A stretch of DNA of 64,000 bases from the NCBI RefSeq assembly GCF_002127325.2, contig NC_035434.2:151796289-151860288 (forward strand), in the 5' to 3' direction. The position numbers were made by a program, and so were the translations under genes. The notes under the pieces are model-generated. The model was not told the origin of the DNA and did no database searches. It was given only the letters and a program-made list of their open reading frames with translations. The DNA is from Helianthus annuus. Lineage: Eukaryota > Streptophyta > Magnoliopsida > Asterales > Asteraceae. Positions 23,308 through 35,729 of this stretch are shown here, piece after piece (within the stretch, counting starts at the first letter, position 1; each line of letters opens with the position of its first letter).

Positions 23308-25450
23308 TATAACACCTCGAAATTTTGTGTCCAATAATGTGTTGACACGTGTCATGAGTTTACACGTGGCATTAAATATTAAATAAAGGACTAATGTTGT
23401 CAAACCTTGAATGTATGTAAATTCGAGGGTTATAAATGTCAACGAAGGGTAAATATACTGTATAGTAACCCTAATTGACGCTCGTACCTTCAAACGAATA
23501 AATCATGGATCGTACGGAGTGAAACGCGGGAGAAAGTGAGAGATTACAAGCTGTAGGGGTTAATTGTGTCAACATGTTTAATTTATACCTCTGAGTGACC
23601 CTTTGACGAACCCGAGGCTTGGTAACAGTAAAATACGCTCACTGGATTGTGCTACGTAAATCTCGCGAAGTTCCGTTTTAAAACGAGAAAGTTATGATCA
23701 AATTCGTATGAGAGGGGTTAAAAGCGTCAACAATAAAAGTTTAGGCTTTTCGGGTAGTAATTAAACTAACCGGGGACTTAACAGTGTGGGTAAATGGCAC
23801 GAGGCCCTTAATTGTAATTAACCAAGGGCCAAATCGCAAAGTTACCCCTTCGAACCCGAAAGGTCAGGGTATTAATTACCAAAGATTTCGTTAATCATTA
23901 CAAAAGATTCAAAAATCCTGAAAATTAGACCTAACGCGGGCCGCGTAAAGGTTAGGGGTTAGTTGATGCGGGCTGCGAGCCACCTGTTAATCCGGTTTCT
24001 GACTTAAGGATTCAGGCGGCCCGCGAACAAGTTGCATGATTCTTCATGCGGGCCGCGTGGGACGCCCAGTAACAGAAAACATGGGCAGATTCAATGATTT
24101 GGCTTGTAAACGATCTTGTGAGCAATCAATGAAGCATGGGCGCCCTCTACCTGACTCCTAGCACCTTAGGACACTTGCTGATCATCCATGAGCAATGTAG
24201 GATGTGTTGTAATGATCTTGTGCACCAAACTTTACTATAAAAAGGCCTACATTGTGCACAAGTTCACCACACCTCGAACACTGCTCTCAAGATCATTCCT
24301 GGAGCTCTCAAGTGTTCTTCTATCATCCTAAGTCGTGCACAAGCTTCTGTAAGTTGTCTAACCCTTTTATGGCTTAGTTTTTGCTTAGTTTAGCCTAAAA
24401 GTCAATCCGTCGTAATTAACGATTGACTTTGCGATAAATCACAAATGGTCCAGTGAATTGTCTAATCAAAGATAGTTATATGATGGTAATCATGTGGGCA
24501 TTAAACCCCTAAAAGGGCACCCTCTGATTCCCACTCTAACTAGTTCAAATGTCGAGTCAAACGTGCTTAGAAAAAGTCAACAGAAATGTCATTTTGCGAT
24601 TTCTTGCATAATCTGTAATGTAGATGATATGTAACCTGTTTGAACACTCATAAAACATGATAATAAGTATATAAACTTGTCTAAGCATGTTTGACCCGAC
24701 CATTTTCTGTTTTGACCCGGTTCGGAGCCGAAAGTCGCAAAAGCTTTGACTTTTGCATTGACTTCAGTTCTGACCCGTTAAAGTTTGATTTAGATATGCC
24801 TTAGGACTCTCTTAGGACCAGGTTACATGATGGTATAAGCCTCTGTGACCGGTTCATTGTTTGTCCAAGTCTTTTACACATTTCCGTTAAATGCTTAAAA
24901 GTTGACCGTAACGCCCTTTTTAATTTAAAACGAGAATTTTGGACACGTGAACGAATCATGACCTTGGTTACTGATTTCTAATCATGTCCCTAAAATTTCA
25001 TGTCAATCCGAGGTCCAGAATAGGAGTTATGCTAAATAGCGCAAATTGCGAAACTTTATTAATTAAATAGCGCAATTAGCATAACGCCTATCTAAACCCG
25101 GATTTCGACACCAATCCTTTTACTCACCGATGTAAAATAATATTTCTGGATTTTTAAAGATTTTTAAATATTTTTAGCCTGCTCATAACCTGCGGTTATG
25201 GCAACGGTTCGGTAAATACCGAATATGCCCTGTCTGTTGAACAATACATTTTATTATTTTGATCCCCTGTGGATACCATTCGACTATTTGTGATACATTC
25301 GATATTACAATCAATGGTTGAATTATAATTATCTTTATGCTTCCGCTGTGCATCCATATATTGTGTGGTTTGACTATATTGTTGCCAACTACGTCACGAT
25401 AATCCCCCACCGGGCCCACCGGTGAGACACGTGGAAATCGGGGTGTGACA
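23308..25450 (+). repeat. 5' LTR of TE-E (internally deleted)
   Basis: It begins TATAACACC, where the other LTR has TGTAACACC, so one base is mutated at the terminus. It ends GGTGTGACA. Near 25226 it lacks about 1.2 kb that the 3' LTR retains at 34291-35501. It keeps a 17-base stretch near 23351 that the 3' LTR has lost between two ACACGTG copies. Confidence 0.85.
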
Positions 25451-25453
25451 GGT

Positions 25454-25466
25454 TGGTATCAGAGCC
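25454..25466 (+). promoter_or_regulatory. Primer binding site, initiator tRNA-Met
   Basis: TGGTATCAGAGCC begins 4 bases after the LTR end. It is complementary to the 3' end of plant initiator tRNA-Met, as used by Tekay and many Copia elements. Confidence 0.9.
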
Positions 25467-25624
25467 AACGTTGAGTGAATTAAACACTATCCTAATGTGT
25501 TTAATCTCAATGACACAATTGCACATACTTGAGTCTAGACAAGAACATAGGACAAATTCGAATTGTTATTCCAAGTTTGTCTTTTTATTGTTTATTGTTA
25601 TTTAAAGTTTTGAAAGCAGGAAAT

Positions 25625-26841
25625 ATGCCACCTGCAATCAGACGAGGAAGAGGAGGAAGAGGCAGAGGAACGATCATTACTCACAATGATCACGAAGCTG
25701 GACCTTCAAACACGCGAGCTCCTTCCAGTACAAGGAGTGAAGAACCACAGAGACGAAGAAACCTTTTTGAACCTGCGAGACATTCTACCTCGCATAGCTC
25801 AACACCCTCATACCGTCATTCGTTTGGACTAGATTCGGAAAATAATCCCAATAACCCTCAACCATCCTTTATACCCCTACAGCGATCTGCTTCGCACCAT
25901 TCTTACGGCGATCCATCACCTTTCTTCGTAGGACAGTTTAACCCGGCAGATTATGTCCAAGAGCCTATAGGGTATAACCCTCTAGGACCAGAGGATCACT
26001 TCTCTGAAGATAATGCAGTGGATATGGACGAGGATACAGACCCTGTCGAGCCTGCAAGGGTACTCCCAATCATCCAATCGAGATCTCGGATGGGTCATCC
26101 TTCCATGGAACGCCCTATCAAGGTCCCGATAGCTACCAGGCGAGGTTTGACCAATGTAATTGGTACTTTACACCTTCACATCATTACTCGCCTCATAATC
26201 AACAGCAGTAACAGGATCCTTCTGAGGATTCGCGGTTTGTGGCCGTTACGCCACCACCACCGCCAACGGTTCAACCAGTAATTCCAGATCCGCCAAGGCG
26301 TAGAAGATCAGGAGCACGGATGTCTACCCGAGGAGGGGAATTTCATTTCAGCACCCCTCGCCACTCGAGTGCTAGTCACTTTCCGTCAGTACCTGAAGAA
26401 GAACCACAATTAGGGGAACCTTCTGTTCACCCTGCAGAGGTGAATTCTGCACCAGTTGCACCACCTCCGCCACCATTCGGATATGACAATCCGATACCAG
26501 CGTACGGCGCTTCCACGGCGTACAATCCGTTTGAGCAGCCGACTCACACGCACTACAACTATAACTATGATGCCGATCCGTATGTGATAGCAGCAAATTA
26601 TAATGCCCTCCATGGAACCTCTTGGAGAGCAGATTACTCTGCTCATGGGTATCCAATACCCTCTAGACCTCCGGTTCCGCAACCGGCGCCGCAGCCACGT
26701 TTTTCTCCACCGGAGCAAGAAGAAATACTCCACCGTTTAAACCGTGTGGAACGAGACTTCGAACAAGAACGCAAGAGTAATCGTGGATTTCTCAAAGGCT
26801 TGGCAAACCTACTGAAGGGAAGGAAGAAACGAGACCATTAG
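25625..26841 (+). pseudogene. TE-E accessory ORF ahead of gag, about 405 residues
   Basis: Starting M-P-P-A-I-R-R-G-R-G-G-R-G-R-G, this frame lies between the primer site and gag and is separate from gag. It is Pro-, Ser- and Tyr-rich with P-P-P-P runs, and ends in a charged, probably helical tail (L-H-R-L-N-R-V-E-R-D) and K-G-R-K-K-R. One base appears lost near 26062, moving the frame, and a TAA occurs near 26210 between CAG codons. A CAG acceptor-like site lies just before the ATG (25620). It has no zinc knuckle, protease or RT. Function is unknown; it could bind RNA through its RG-rich start. I recall similar ORFs in related plant elements but cannot verify that here. Confidence 0.6.
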
Positions 26842-26869
26842 TCTCCTTATGTAATGTTGTATTTTCAAT

Positions 26870-26975
26870 TTAGTCCCTGCGTGGACATTTATCGTATTTC
26901 AGTCCCTACGTGGACTTATCTTTATAGTCCCTGTGCGGACATCTATCTTGTGTTGGTCCCTGCGTGGACTTGTTT
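26870..26975 (+). repeat. Short tandem repeat AGTCCCTGCGTGGAC, about 32-bp period, 4 copies
   Basis: Four diverged copies of a unit containing AGTCCCTRCGTGGACWT follow the accessory ORF stop. Confidence 0.75.
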
Positions 26976-27782
26976 TTCTGCAAACCTCTGCGTAGGTACT
27001 TATTTAATTAAAAGTCCCATTTAGGGCAGCGTGTAATCGTATTTGAAGTTATGGAATGTTATGTTATAAATTTCATTTTTGTTATTACTATATATGAAAT
27101 AAATCAAAATCATTCCTTTTAAATTAATCTGCCTAAATAAAGAATCTTGAGAGTGAAGCCTAGCCAGGTGTCTTTTCAGACCCGGCCAAGATGGTAAGAC
27201 CTGATTAAAAGATTCAGAATTCCAGTTAACCTCTGTAATCATGTTAACGTTCGTGGCAGATGTGATTCGTTAAAATCGCACGCGTCATTCTTATATAAGG
27301 ATCCTTCTAAGGATTTCAAGGCCCAAATTAATGGTATAATAAACCATGGGTTAAATCATCAATAAAGATGATCGTATATTAAGCATCCAATAGTGATGTA
27401 GTGCCTACGGGCCGAATTATTAAGCATCCGTTAGTGATGTAGTGCCTATGGGCCATAATGATTGTCATATAAGACAAAAGACAGTGGTGGTCTATGACTC
27501 CCTGTCAGGAAGGTTAAAAGGACTACGGTTCAAACCTTCATACCTTGATTCTCTGTAATCTCGGCTAATATTATAATAACATCCTCGTGACTAGACTTTT
27601 ATGCCACTAGCAATATTATTTGTAATTAGGATAAGTATGTTCAAATCCTAAATAAAAGTGAGTAACAAATTAACCAGATATGGTCTCTGTTACCATGGTT
27701 AATGAATTGCCATAAAAGACAATTCCATAATAAACTCCTAAATAAAATTTTTCGTTATCTTCTGTAGCAGATACAAGTTACC
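26976..27782. other. TE-E spacer between accessory ORF and gag
   Basis: No gene. A two-copy repeat of about 45 bp (GATGTAGTGCCTA at about 27395 and 27440) is visible. An acceptor-like TTCTGTAGCAG lies just before the gag ATG at 27783, so gag may be expressed from a spliced RNA. Confidence 0.45.
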
Positions 27783-29631
27783 ATGGCTGATCCTAGTGGA
27801 GAAAATAGCCACTCGAATGAAGACGAATACGATAACGCCCAAGTTAATTTGACGGGCGCTCAATTAAAAGCTCTTGTCGATAACGCTGTCAAGGCAGCTC
27901 TGGATCGACAATATGAAGAATATACTGAAATCTCGGAGCCGAACTATATCCAAACCACACTCAAAGCCGAAAACCCACTCAAAATCCCACAGCAAACCGC
28001 TGTCCAAGCCTAAAAAGGACGATGATAATCACTCGTCTAATGAAAACAGTGTCCGTAAAGAAAGGGTATATACTGATGCATCTCGTGCCAGGGGCTGCAC
28101 CTACAAGTACTTTGTGTCTTGTAAACCCCGAGACTTCACTAGGGAGAAAGGAGCGGTCGACTGTATGATGTGGCTTGACGAGATGGACACCGTGGTGGAC
28201 ATCAGCGGCTGTGCAGAAAGGGATGTGGTGAAATATGTGTCACAATCCTTCAAGGGCGAGGCCCTGGCTTGGTGGAGGGCGTTGGTTCAGGCCTCGGGAA
28301 AGGCTGTGCTATACAGCATGACATGGGAGGAATTCATTTCTCTCATCAAGGAGAATTACTGCCCTCAACATGAGGTTGAGAAGATTGAATCCGACTTCAT
28401 ATCACTGGTGATGACAAATCTTGACTGCCAAGCTTACCTAACGAGCTTTAATACAATGTCCCGGTTGGTTCCATATCTAGTAACCCCGGAGCCGAAAAGA
28501 ATCGCTCGTTTTATCGGCGGGTTAGAACCCGAATTAAAGGCAAGTGTGATGTCCTCTCGGCCAACGACCTTCAGGTCTGTAACTGACCTCTCTTTGTCCC
28601 TCACGATGGACGGGGTCCGTCAAAGAGCGCTGAGGAACAAGGAGGCTGAAAAGAGAAAGCGTGAAGATGATACTTCACGGAGGTCGGGCAAGAAGCACCG
28701 TGGGAACGGTGATAACAAGAGAGGGTCGGAGTCAAGGAAGGATGGGCAACAGTCTGGTGAGAAGCCCAAGTGCAAGAACTGCAAGAGACATCACTTTGGA
28801 AAGTGTAGGCTCGATTCAAACTCGCAGACTCAGTCGAGGTCGTATGCTTGCGGGTTGTGCAAATCCAAGGACCACAAGACTGTGGATTGCAAGAAGATAA
28901 AGGATGCAACTTGCTATAACTGCAGCGAGAAGGGGCACATTAAAAGCAACTGCCCTGAATATGCCAAGAAGCCTGAAGAGGCCAAGAAGAACAATGCTAG
29001 AGTCTTCAGGATGGAGGCGAAGGAAGCAGTGCTGGATGATAACGTGATCACAGGTACTTTTCTCGTAAATGATATCTTTGCAAGAGTACTTTTTGATTCG
29101 GGCGCTGATAAGTCTTTCGTAGATCATAAATTTTGCAAATTGCTGAATATGCCTGTCAAAACCTTAAATGTGAATTACGAGGTAGAGCTAGCAGATGGCA
29201 CAGTAGAAACCGTCTCCACTATACTAGATGGATGTGTGATATCCATTAAGAACCACTCTTTTCCACTATCTCTACTTCCCTTTAAACTGGCTGGTTTTGA
29301 CATAGTTCTGGGTATGGACTGGTTATCCCACAACCAGGCCCAGATCGTCTGCAACAGAAAACAAATAGTGCTAAAGACCTCGACTGGTGAATCGCTCACC
29401 ATTCGAGGAGATACGCAGTATGGATTGCCCGAGAACGTAACTATGCTCAAGGCTTCAAGATGTTTAAAAAGAGGCTGTGTCATCTACATGGCGCAGGTGA
29501 TTATTGAAGGGCCCAAACCAAAGATAGAAGACATTCCCGTCATTTCGGAGTATCCAGAAGTTTTCCCCAAAGATCTGCCTGGTTTGCCACCAGATAGGCA
29601 AGTGGAATTCAGGATCGATATCATCCCTTGA
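27783..29631 (+). pseudogene. TE-E gag and protease
   Basis: The ATG at 27783 starts M-A-D-P-S-G-E-N. A frame change near 27930 moves reading from this frame to the one used for the rest. The capsid region has A-L-A-W-W-R (about 28263). Zinc knuckles are C-K-N-C and C-Y-N-C-S-E-K-G-H (about 28770 and 28910). The protease has D-S-G-A-D near 29095, intact. A TGA at 29629-29631 stops the frame where related elements have a Gly codon; RT continues in the same frame afterwards. Confidence 0.8.
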
Positions 29632-30975
29632 GCGGCTCCTATTGCAAGAGCACCTTACAGGCTAGCACCAACCGAAATGAAGGAGTTGAGGACCCAGCTG
29701 GATGAACTGTTAGCGAAAGGTTTCATCAAACCTAGTTCATCTCCCTGGGGAGCACCTGTCCTGTTTGTTAAGAAGAAGGACGGATCGATGCGTCTGTGCA
29801 TCGATTACCGCGAACTTAATAAGGTCACGATAAAGAATAGATATCCCTTGCCGAGGATTGACGATTTGTTCGATCAGTTACAAGGGGCAAGTTATTTCTC
29901 AAAGATCGACTTGAGGTCAGGCTACCATCAACTGAAAGTCAGAGATGAAGACGTACATAAAACCGCATTTAGGACTCGATACGGTCACTATGAGTTCCTA
30001 GTGATGCCTTTCGGGCTCACTAATGCACCGGCTGCGTTCATGGATCTCATGAATCGTGTCTGCAAGCCGTACTTAGACAAATTCGTCATCGTATTCATCG
30101 ACGACATTCTTATCTACTCAAAGAACAAAGCTGACCATGAGAAACACCTTCGTTGTATTCTCAAATTGCTGCATCGCGAGAAACTCTATGCCAAATTCTC
30201 TAAATGCGAATTCTGGCTTCGAGAAGTCCAATTTCTTGGACATATCGTCAGTGAGCGTGGTATCCAAGTGGATCCCGCTAAGGTAGAGGCGGTCATGAAT
30301 TGGCAAGAGCCAAAGACGCCTACAGAGATTCGTAGTTTCCTGGGGTTAGCAGGATACTACAGGCGATTCATTGAAAATTTCTCAAGGATTGCTGCGCCCT
30401 TAACTTCTCTAACCAAGAAGAAGATAAAATTTGCTTGGGGCCCTAAGCAGCAAGAGTCCTTTGATATTCTAAAGCAAAAGCTGAGCAACGCTCCTGTGCT
30501 GACACTACCAGAAGGTACCGAGGAGTTCGTAGTCTACTGCGACGCATCACACACTGGCATGGGGTGTGTGCTCATGCAGAAAGGCAAGGTGATTGCTTAT
30601 GCTTCAAGACAGTTAAAGGTGCACGAAAAGAATTACACCACCCATGACTTGGAATTGGGTGTCGTTGTGTTCGCACTAAAACTGTGGAGGCATTATCTGT
30701 ACGGAATCAAGTTTGTGATCTATTCGGATCACAAGAGCCTTCAACATCTGTTTAATCAGAAGGAGCTAAATATGAGGCAACGCCATTGGATGGAGACTTT
30801 AAATGATTATGATTGTGAAATCAGATATCATCCCGGCAAGGCGAATGTAGTCGCTGATGCCCTGAGTAGAAAGAAAAGGGTGAAACCCATCCGAATCAAT
30901 GCCAAGAGCATTGAAGTAAAGAATAATTTAATTGAAAGGTTATTAGCTGCACATAGAGGCTGTGTTGGAAGCTAA
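29632..30975 (+). pseudogene. TE-E reverse transcriptase and RNase H
   Basis: RT motifs are intact: [28 protein letters not shown], and catalytic F-I-D-D with Asp codons at 30100-30105. RNase H follows with Y-C-D-A-S, T-H-D-L-E-L-G and D-A-L-S. The block ends at a stop (30973-30975) after a two-base loss near 30955. The integrase continues in another frame. The RT block itself is undamaged apart from the upstream TGA. Confidence 0.85.
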
Positions 30976-32354
30976 CTATCCTAAGGAGAAGTTAGGAGTA
31001 ACTGAAGAGCAGTTAACTCTTAGCAAGGACGGAATCTTACGATTAAATGGACAAATATGGGTTCCAATTTATGGAGGACTTAGAGATGTCATTCTCCAGG
31101 AAGCCCATAGTTCCAAGTATTCTGTCCACCCTGGAGCAGATAAAATGTATCAGGATTTAAAGGCAAATTATTGGTGGATAGGCTTGAAAAAGTCTGTAGC
31201 CGCTTATGTAGCAAAATGCTTAACTTGTGCGCAAGTCAAGGCTGAGCATCAAAAGCCATCTGGCTTGCTACAACAGCCTGAACTTCCTGAATGGAAGTGG
31301 GAATGTGTAACTATGGACTTTATTACCAAGTTACCCAAGACAAGGAAAGGAAATGACACAATATGGGTTATCGTTGATAGGCTGACTAAATCAGCGCATT
31401 TTCTTACCCATCAAGGAGACTTATAGCTCCGACACGTTAGCCCAGTTATATGTTGATAAGATTGTAGCCTTGCATGGCATACCTGTGTCTATTATCTCCG
31501 ATAGAGATACTAGATACACGTCCTATTTCTGGAAAAGTTTCCAGCAATCTTTGGGCACACGTCTGAATTTTAGTACGGCTTACCATCCTCAGACAGACGG
31601 TCAGAGTGAGCGTACTATTCAAACGTTGGAAGACATGTTGCGTGCATGTGCTATCGATTTGGGAGGTAGTTGGGATAAGAACCTACCATTAATCGAATTC
31701 TCCTACAACAATAGCTACCATACCAGCATAAAGGTTGCGCCTTTCGAGGCATTATACGGTAGAAAGTGTAGATCGCCTGTTTGTTGGGTGGAAGTTGGAG
31801 ATGTCCAATTATCTAGACCAGAGATAGTTTTCGAGACGACGGACAAGATTGTCCAGATTCGAGACCGTCTCAAAGCTGCCAGAGATAAGCAGAAGAGTTA
31901 CGCGGATCCAAAGCGTAAAGATTTTCACTTCGAAGTAGGTGAAAAAGTGTTACTTAAAGTATCACCCTGGAAGGGGGTGATGCGTTTCGGTAAGAAAGGA
32001 AAACTAAGCCCGAGATATATAGGACCTTTCGAGGTTATCGAACGGGTCGGGTCCGTTGCCTATAAGCTAAACTTACCGGAGGAGCTCAATGGAATTCACA
32101 ATGTGTTCCACATCTGCAATCTAAAGAAGTGCTTCGCTGATGAATCATTGGTGATCCCACACACAGATGTGCATATAGATGAGAGCTTGAAATTTGTAGA
32201 GAAGCCTTTGTCGATTGAAGATCGACAGGTAAAGAAGCTTCGAAGGAAGCATGTACCTATAGTAAAGGTCAAGTGGGATGCCCGTAGAGGTCCTGAATTC
32301 ACGTGGGAGGTTGAATCCACGATGAAAGAAAAATACCCTTATTTGTTTGAGTAA
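30962..32354 (+). pseudogene. TE-E integrase with chromodomain-like tail
   Basis: The integrase zinc region has A-K-C-L-T-C. The core acidic residues are present: M-D-F-I-T, S-D-R-D-T and G-Q-S-E-R. An extra T near 31400 shifts the frame and gives a stop at 31424-31426; the rest continues to 32354. The C-terminus contains the W-K-G-V-M-R-F-G module and ends with [14 protein letters not shown], the short chromodomain-like tail of chromoviruses. Confidence 0.85.
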
Positions 32355-32374
32355 ATCTCGGGTCGAGATTTATT

Positions 32375-32389
32375 TTAAGGGGGTGAGGA
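32375..32389 (+). promoter_or_regulatory. Polypurine tract of TE-E
   Basis: TAAGGGGGTGAGGA lies immediately before the 3' LTR start TGTAACACC. Confidence 0.8.
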
Positions 32390-35300
32390 TGTAACACCTC
32401 GAAATTTTGTGTCCAATAATGTGTTGACACGTGGCATTAAATATTAAATAAAGGACTAATGTTGTCAAACCTTGAATGTATGTAAATTCGAGGGTTATAA
32501 ATGTCAACGAAGGGTAAATATACTATATAGTAACCCTAATTGATGCTCGTACCTTCAAACGAATAAATCATGGATCGTACGGAGTGAAACGCGGGAGAAA
32601 GTGAGAGATTACAAGCTGTAGGGGTTAATTGTGTCAACATGTTTAATTTATACCTCTGAGTGACCCTTTGACGAACCCGAGGCTTGGTAACAGTAAAATA
32701 CGCACATTGGATTGTGCTACGTAAATCTCGCGAAGTTCCGTTTTAAAACGAGAAAGTTATGATCAAATTCGTATGAGAGGGGTTAAAAGCGTCAACAATA
32801 AAAGTTAAGTCTTTTCGGGTAGTAATTAAACTAACCGGGGACTTAACAGTGCGGGTAAATGGCACGAGGCCCTTAATTGTAATTAACCAAGGGCCAAATC
32901 GCAAAGTTACCCCTTCGAACCCGAAAGGTCAGGGTATTAATTACCAAAGATTTCGTTAATCATTACAAAAGATTCAAAAATCCTGAAAATTAGACCTAAC
33001 GCGGGCCGCGTAAAGGTTAGGGGTTAGTTGATGCGGGCCGCGAGCCACCTGTTAATCCGGTTTCTGACTTAAGGATTCAGGCGGCCCGCGAACAAGTTGC
33101 ATGATTTTTCATGCGGGCCGCGTGGGACTCCCAGTAACAGAAAACATGGGCAGATTCAATGATTTGGCTTGTAAACGATCTTGTGAGCAATCAATGAAGC
33201 ATGGGCGCCCTCTACCTGACTCCTAGCACCTTAGGACACTTGCTGATCATCCATGAGCAATGTAGGATGTGTTGTAATGATCTTGTGCACCAAACTTTAC
33301 TATAAAAAGGCCTACATTGTGCACAAGTTCACCACACCTCAAACACTGCTCTCAAGATCATTCCTGGAGCTCTCAAGTGTTCTTCTATCATCCTAAGTCG
33401 TGCACAAGCTTCTGTAAGTTGTCTAACCCTTTTATGGCTTAGTTTTTGCTTAGTTTAGCCTAAAAGTCAATCCGTCGTAATTAACGATTGACTTTGCGAT
33501 AAATCACAAATGGTCCAGTGAATTGTCGAATCAAAGATAGTCGAGTCAAACGTGCTTAGAAAAGACTTAAACCCCTAAAAGGGCACCCTCTGATTCCCAC
33601 TCTAACTAGTTCAAATGTCGAGTCAAACGTGCTTAGAAAAAGTCAACAGAAATGTCATTTTGCGATTTCTTGCATAATCTGTAATGTAGATGATATGTAA
33701 CCTGTTTGAACACTCATAAAACATGATAATAAGTATATAAACTTGTCTAAGCATGTTTGATCCGACCATTTTCTGTTTTGACCCGGTTCGGAGCTGAAAG
33801 TCGCAAAAGCTTTGACTTTTGCATTGACTTCAGTTCTGACCTGTTAAAGTTTGATTTAGATATTCCTTAGGACTCTCTTAGGACCAGGTTACATGATGGT
33901 ATAAGCCTCTGTGACCGGTTCATTGTTTGTCCAAGTCTTTTACACATTTCCGTTAAATGCTTAAAAGTTGACCGTAACGCCCTTTTTAATTTTAAACATG
34001 AATTTCGGACACGTGAACGAATCATGACCTTGGTTACTGATTTCTAAGCATGTCCCTAAAATTTCATGTCAATCCGAGGTCCAGAATAGGAGTTATGCTA
34101 AATAGCGCAAATTGCGAAACTTTATTAATTAAATAGCGCAATTAGCATAACGCCTATCTAAACCCGGATTTCGACACGAATCCTTTTACTCACCGATGTA
34201 AAATAATATTTCGGGATTTTTAAAGATTTTTAAATATTTTTAACCTGCTCATAACCCGCGGTTATGGCAACGGTTCGGTAAATACCGAATATACCCTTTT
34301 CGGCCATAACTCGAGTTCTACAAGGTCTTTTGACCCGATTCCAGTTGCTACTGATTTTAAATAATGAATAAAATAATTTAGACTTTATAAACTGTTCGGG
34401 AAACTCAGATTCCCTGTAGAACTCTAAAACCTCTTTTATAATCTTTAAAAAAGACCGAAATACCCCTACAGGGCATAATATTAACGTAAACTCGTTACGG
34501 GCATTACGGAGGGTATCCTACTGATAACACAACCTCTTTAAGGCATATTGACTTAGGAAATCAGTGTAGGACCCTTACGGTTACCCGTTGCGCCTTTTGC
34601 GCGCACGGTTCGGCTTATGTAACTAGTTTACATAAATTAGCCGAAACGGGTCAAACCATATTGTTTTAACCCCAAAATCCAGAGTATGATTGTTATACCC
34701 ATATAAAACAAGTCTTCAAACTTGTTGGGTCAAAATCACACTCCATTCACGGTTTTCGCCTTTCACGCGATTAAACCGTAACTATCCTTTGAAACCGACC
34801 GGTCTAAGCTACGGCAAATATAAAGACCCGTTAGGATTCTAATAGGTTATTTTAAACCTTCGTTCCAGAATAGGAGACCAGTAAAAGCTATCTGTGATTT
34901 ATTCAAATAAAGATTATACTTGCAAAGGTAAATACTTTACCTTATTTTCCGTTATACGGGCTTGGGTTACGGTATCTAAAATACCGCTTGGTCGGGCAAT
35001 CGACCCCAACTCATTAGTAGTTGGGTATTATCAATGTGTCCCGTTTAAAAACTGTTTTGTTGGCTTAAAGCCTTTGGGGGCTTAATGACCATGTCCCGGA
35101 TATCCTTGGCAGCATTTACAAATGGCCACGACCTTGACATCCCGGTGTAGGCGTACACCCGGCATTATGTCTATAACTGTAAAAGTATAGCCGTTGGTTA
35201 CCCGCCACGGTGTTATATGCTATGTGGTGTGTCAATTAAACTTTAACCCGATACGACTCGGGCGACCAAACGCATAGTAACATGTAATTCTTTACAAGAT

Positions 35301-35729
35301 TTAATTATAAATTATCCCAAGTTATAAAAGAGTTTGTGCCTTGTGCATTCAAATCAATTTTAATAAACATTTTACAAAAGTGTCGGTTGAATGTATTTAC
35401 CAGTGTAAACTGACGTATTTTCCCAAAAAGATTAAATGCAGGTACTAAACGTAATCGGCTGGCTATAGCTCTTTAGCATCTTAAAGAGTCTCGCAAGCTT
35501 TTGATGCCCTGTCTGTTGAACAATACGTTTTATTATTTTGATCCCCTGTGGATACCATTCGACTATTTGTGATACATTCGATATTACAATCAATGGTTGA
35601 ATTACAATTATCTTTATGCTTCCGCTGTGCATTCATATATTGTGTGGTTTGACTATAATGTTGCCAACTACGTCACGATAATCCCTCACCGGGCCCACCG
35701 GTGAGACACGTGGAAATCGGGGTGTGACA
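32390..35729 (+). repeat. 3' LTR of TE-E (full length)
   Basis: TGTAACACC to GGTGTGACA, about 3340 bp. Compared with the 5' LTR it keeps a 1.2-kb block (34291-35501) but has lost 17 bases near its start. At 33541-33563 it has a 23-base copy of the sequence found again at 33618-33640, replacing the bases seen in the 5' LTR. This looks like a templated insertion. Confidence 0.85.

Larger units (their letters stand above)
23308..35729 (+). mobile_element. Tekay-like Ty3/gypsy chromovirus (TE-E), nested in TE-D
   Basis: Two LTRs (23308-25450 and 32390-35729), a tRNA-iMet primer site, an extra ORF, gag-pol with a chromodomain-like tail and a polypurine tract make a full element of 12.4 kb. The flanking five bases differ: CTCGT on the left and TCGAT on the right. 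The left flank is TE-D gag leader and the right flank is the middle of the TE-D LTR. The two LTRs also differ by about 1.2 kb. These facts suggest it formed by recombination between two elements. Confidence 0.85.
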
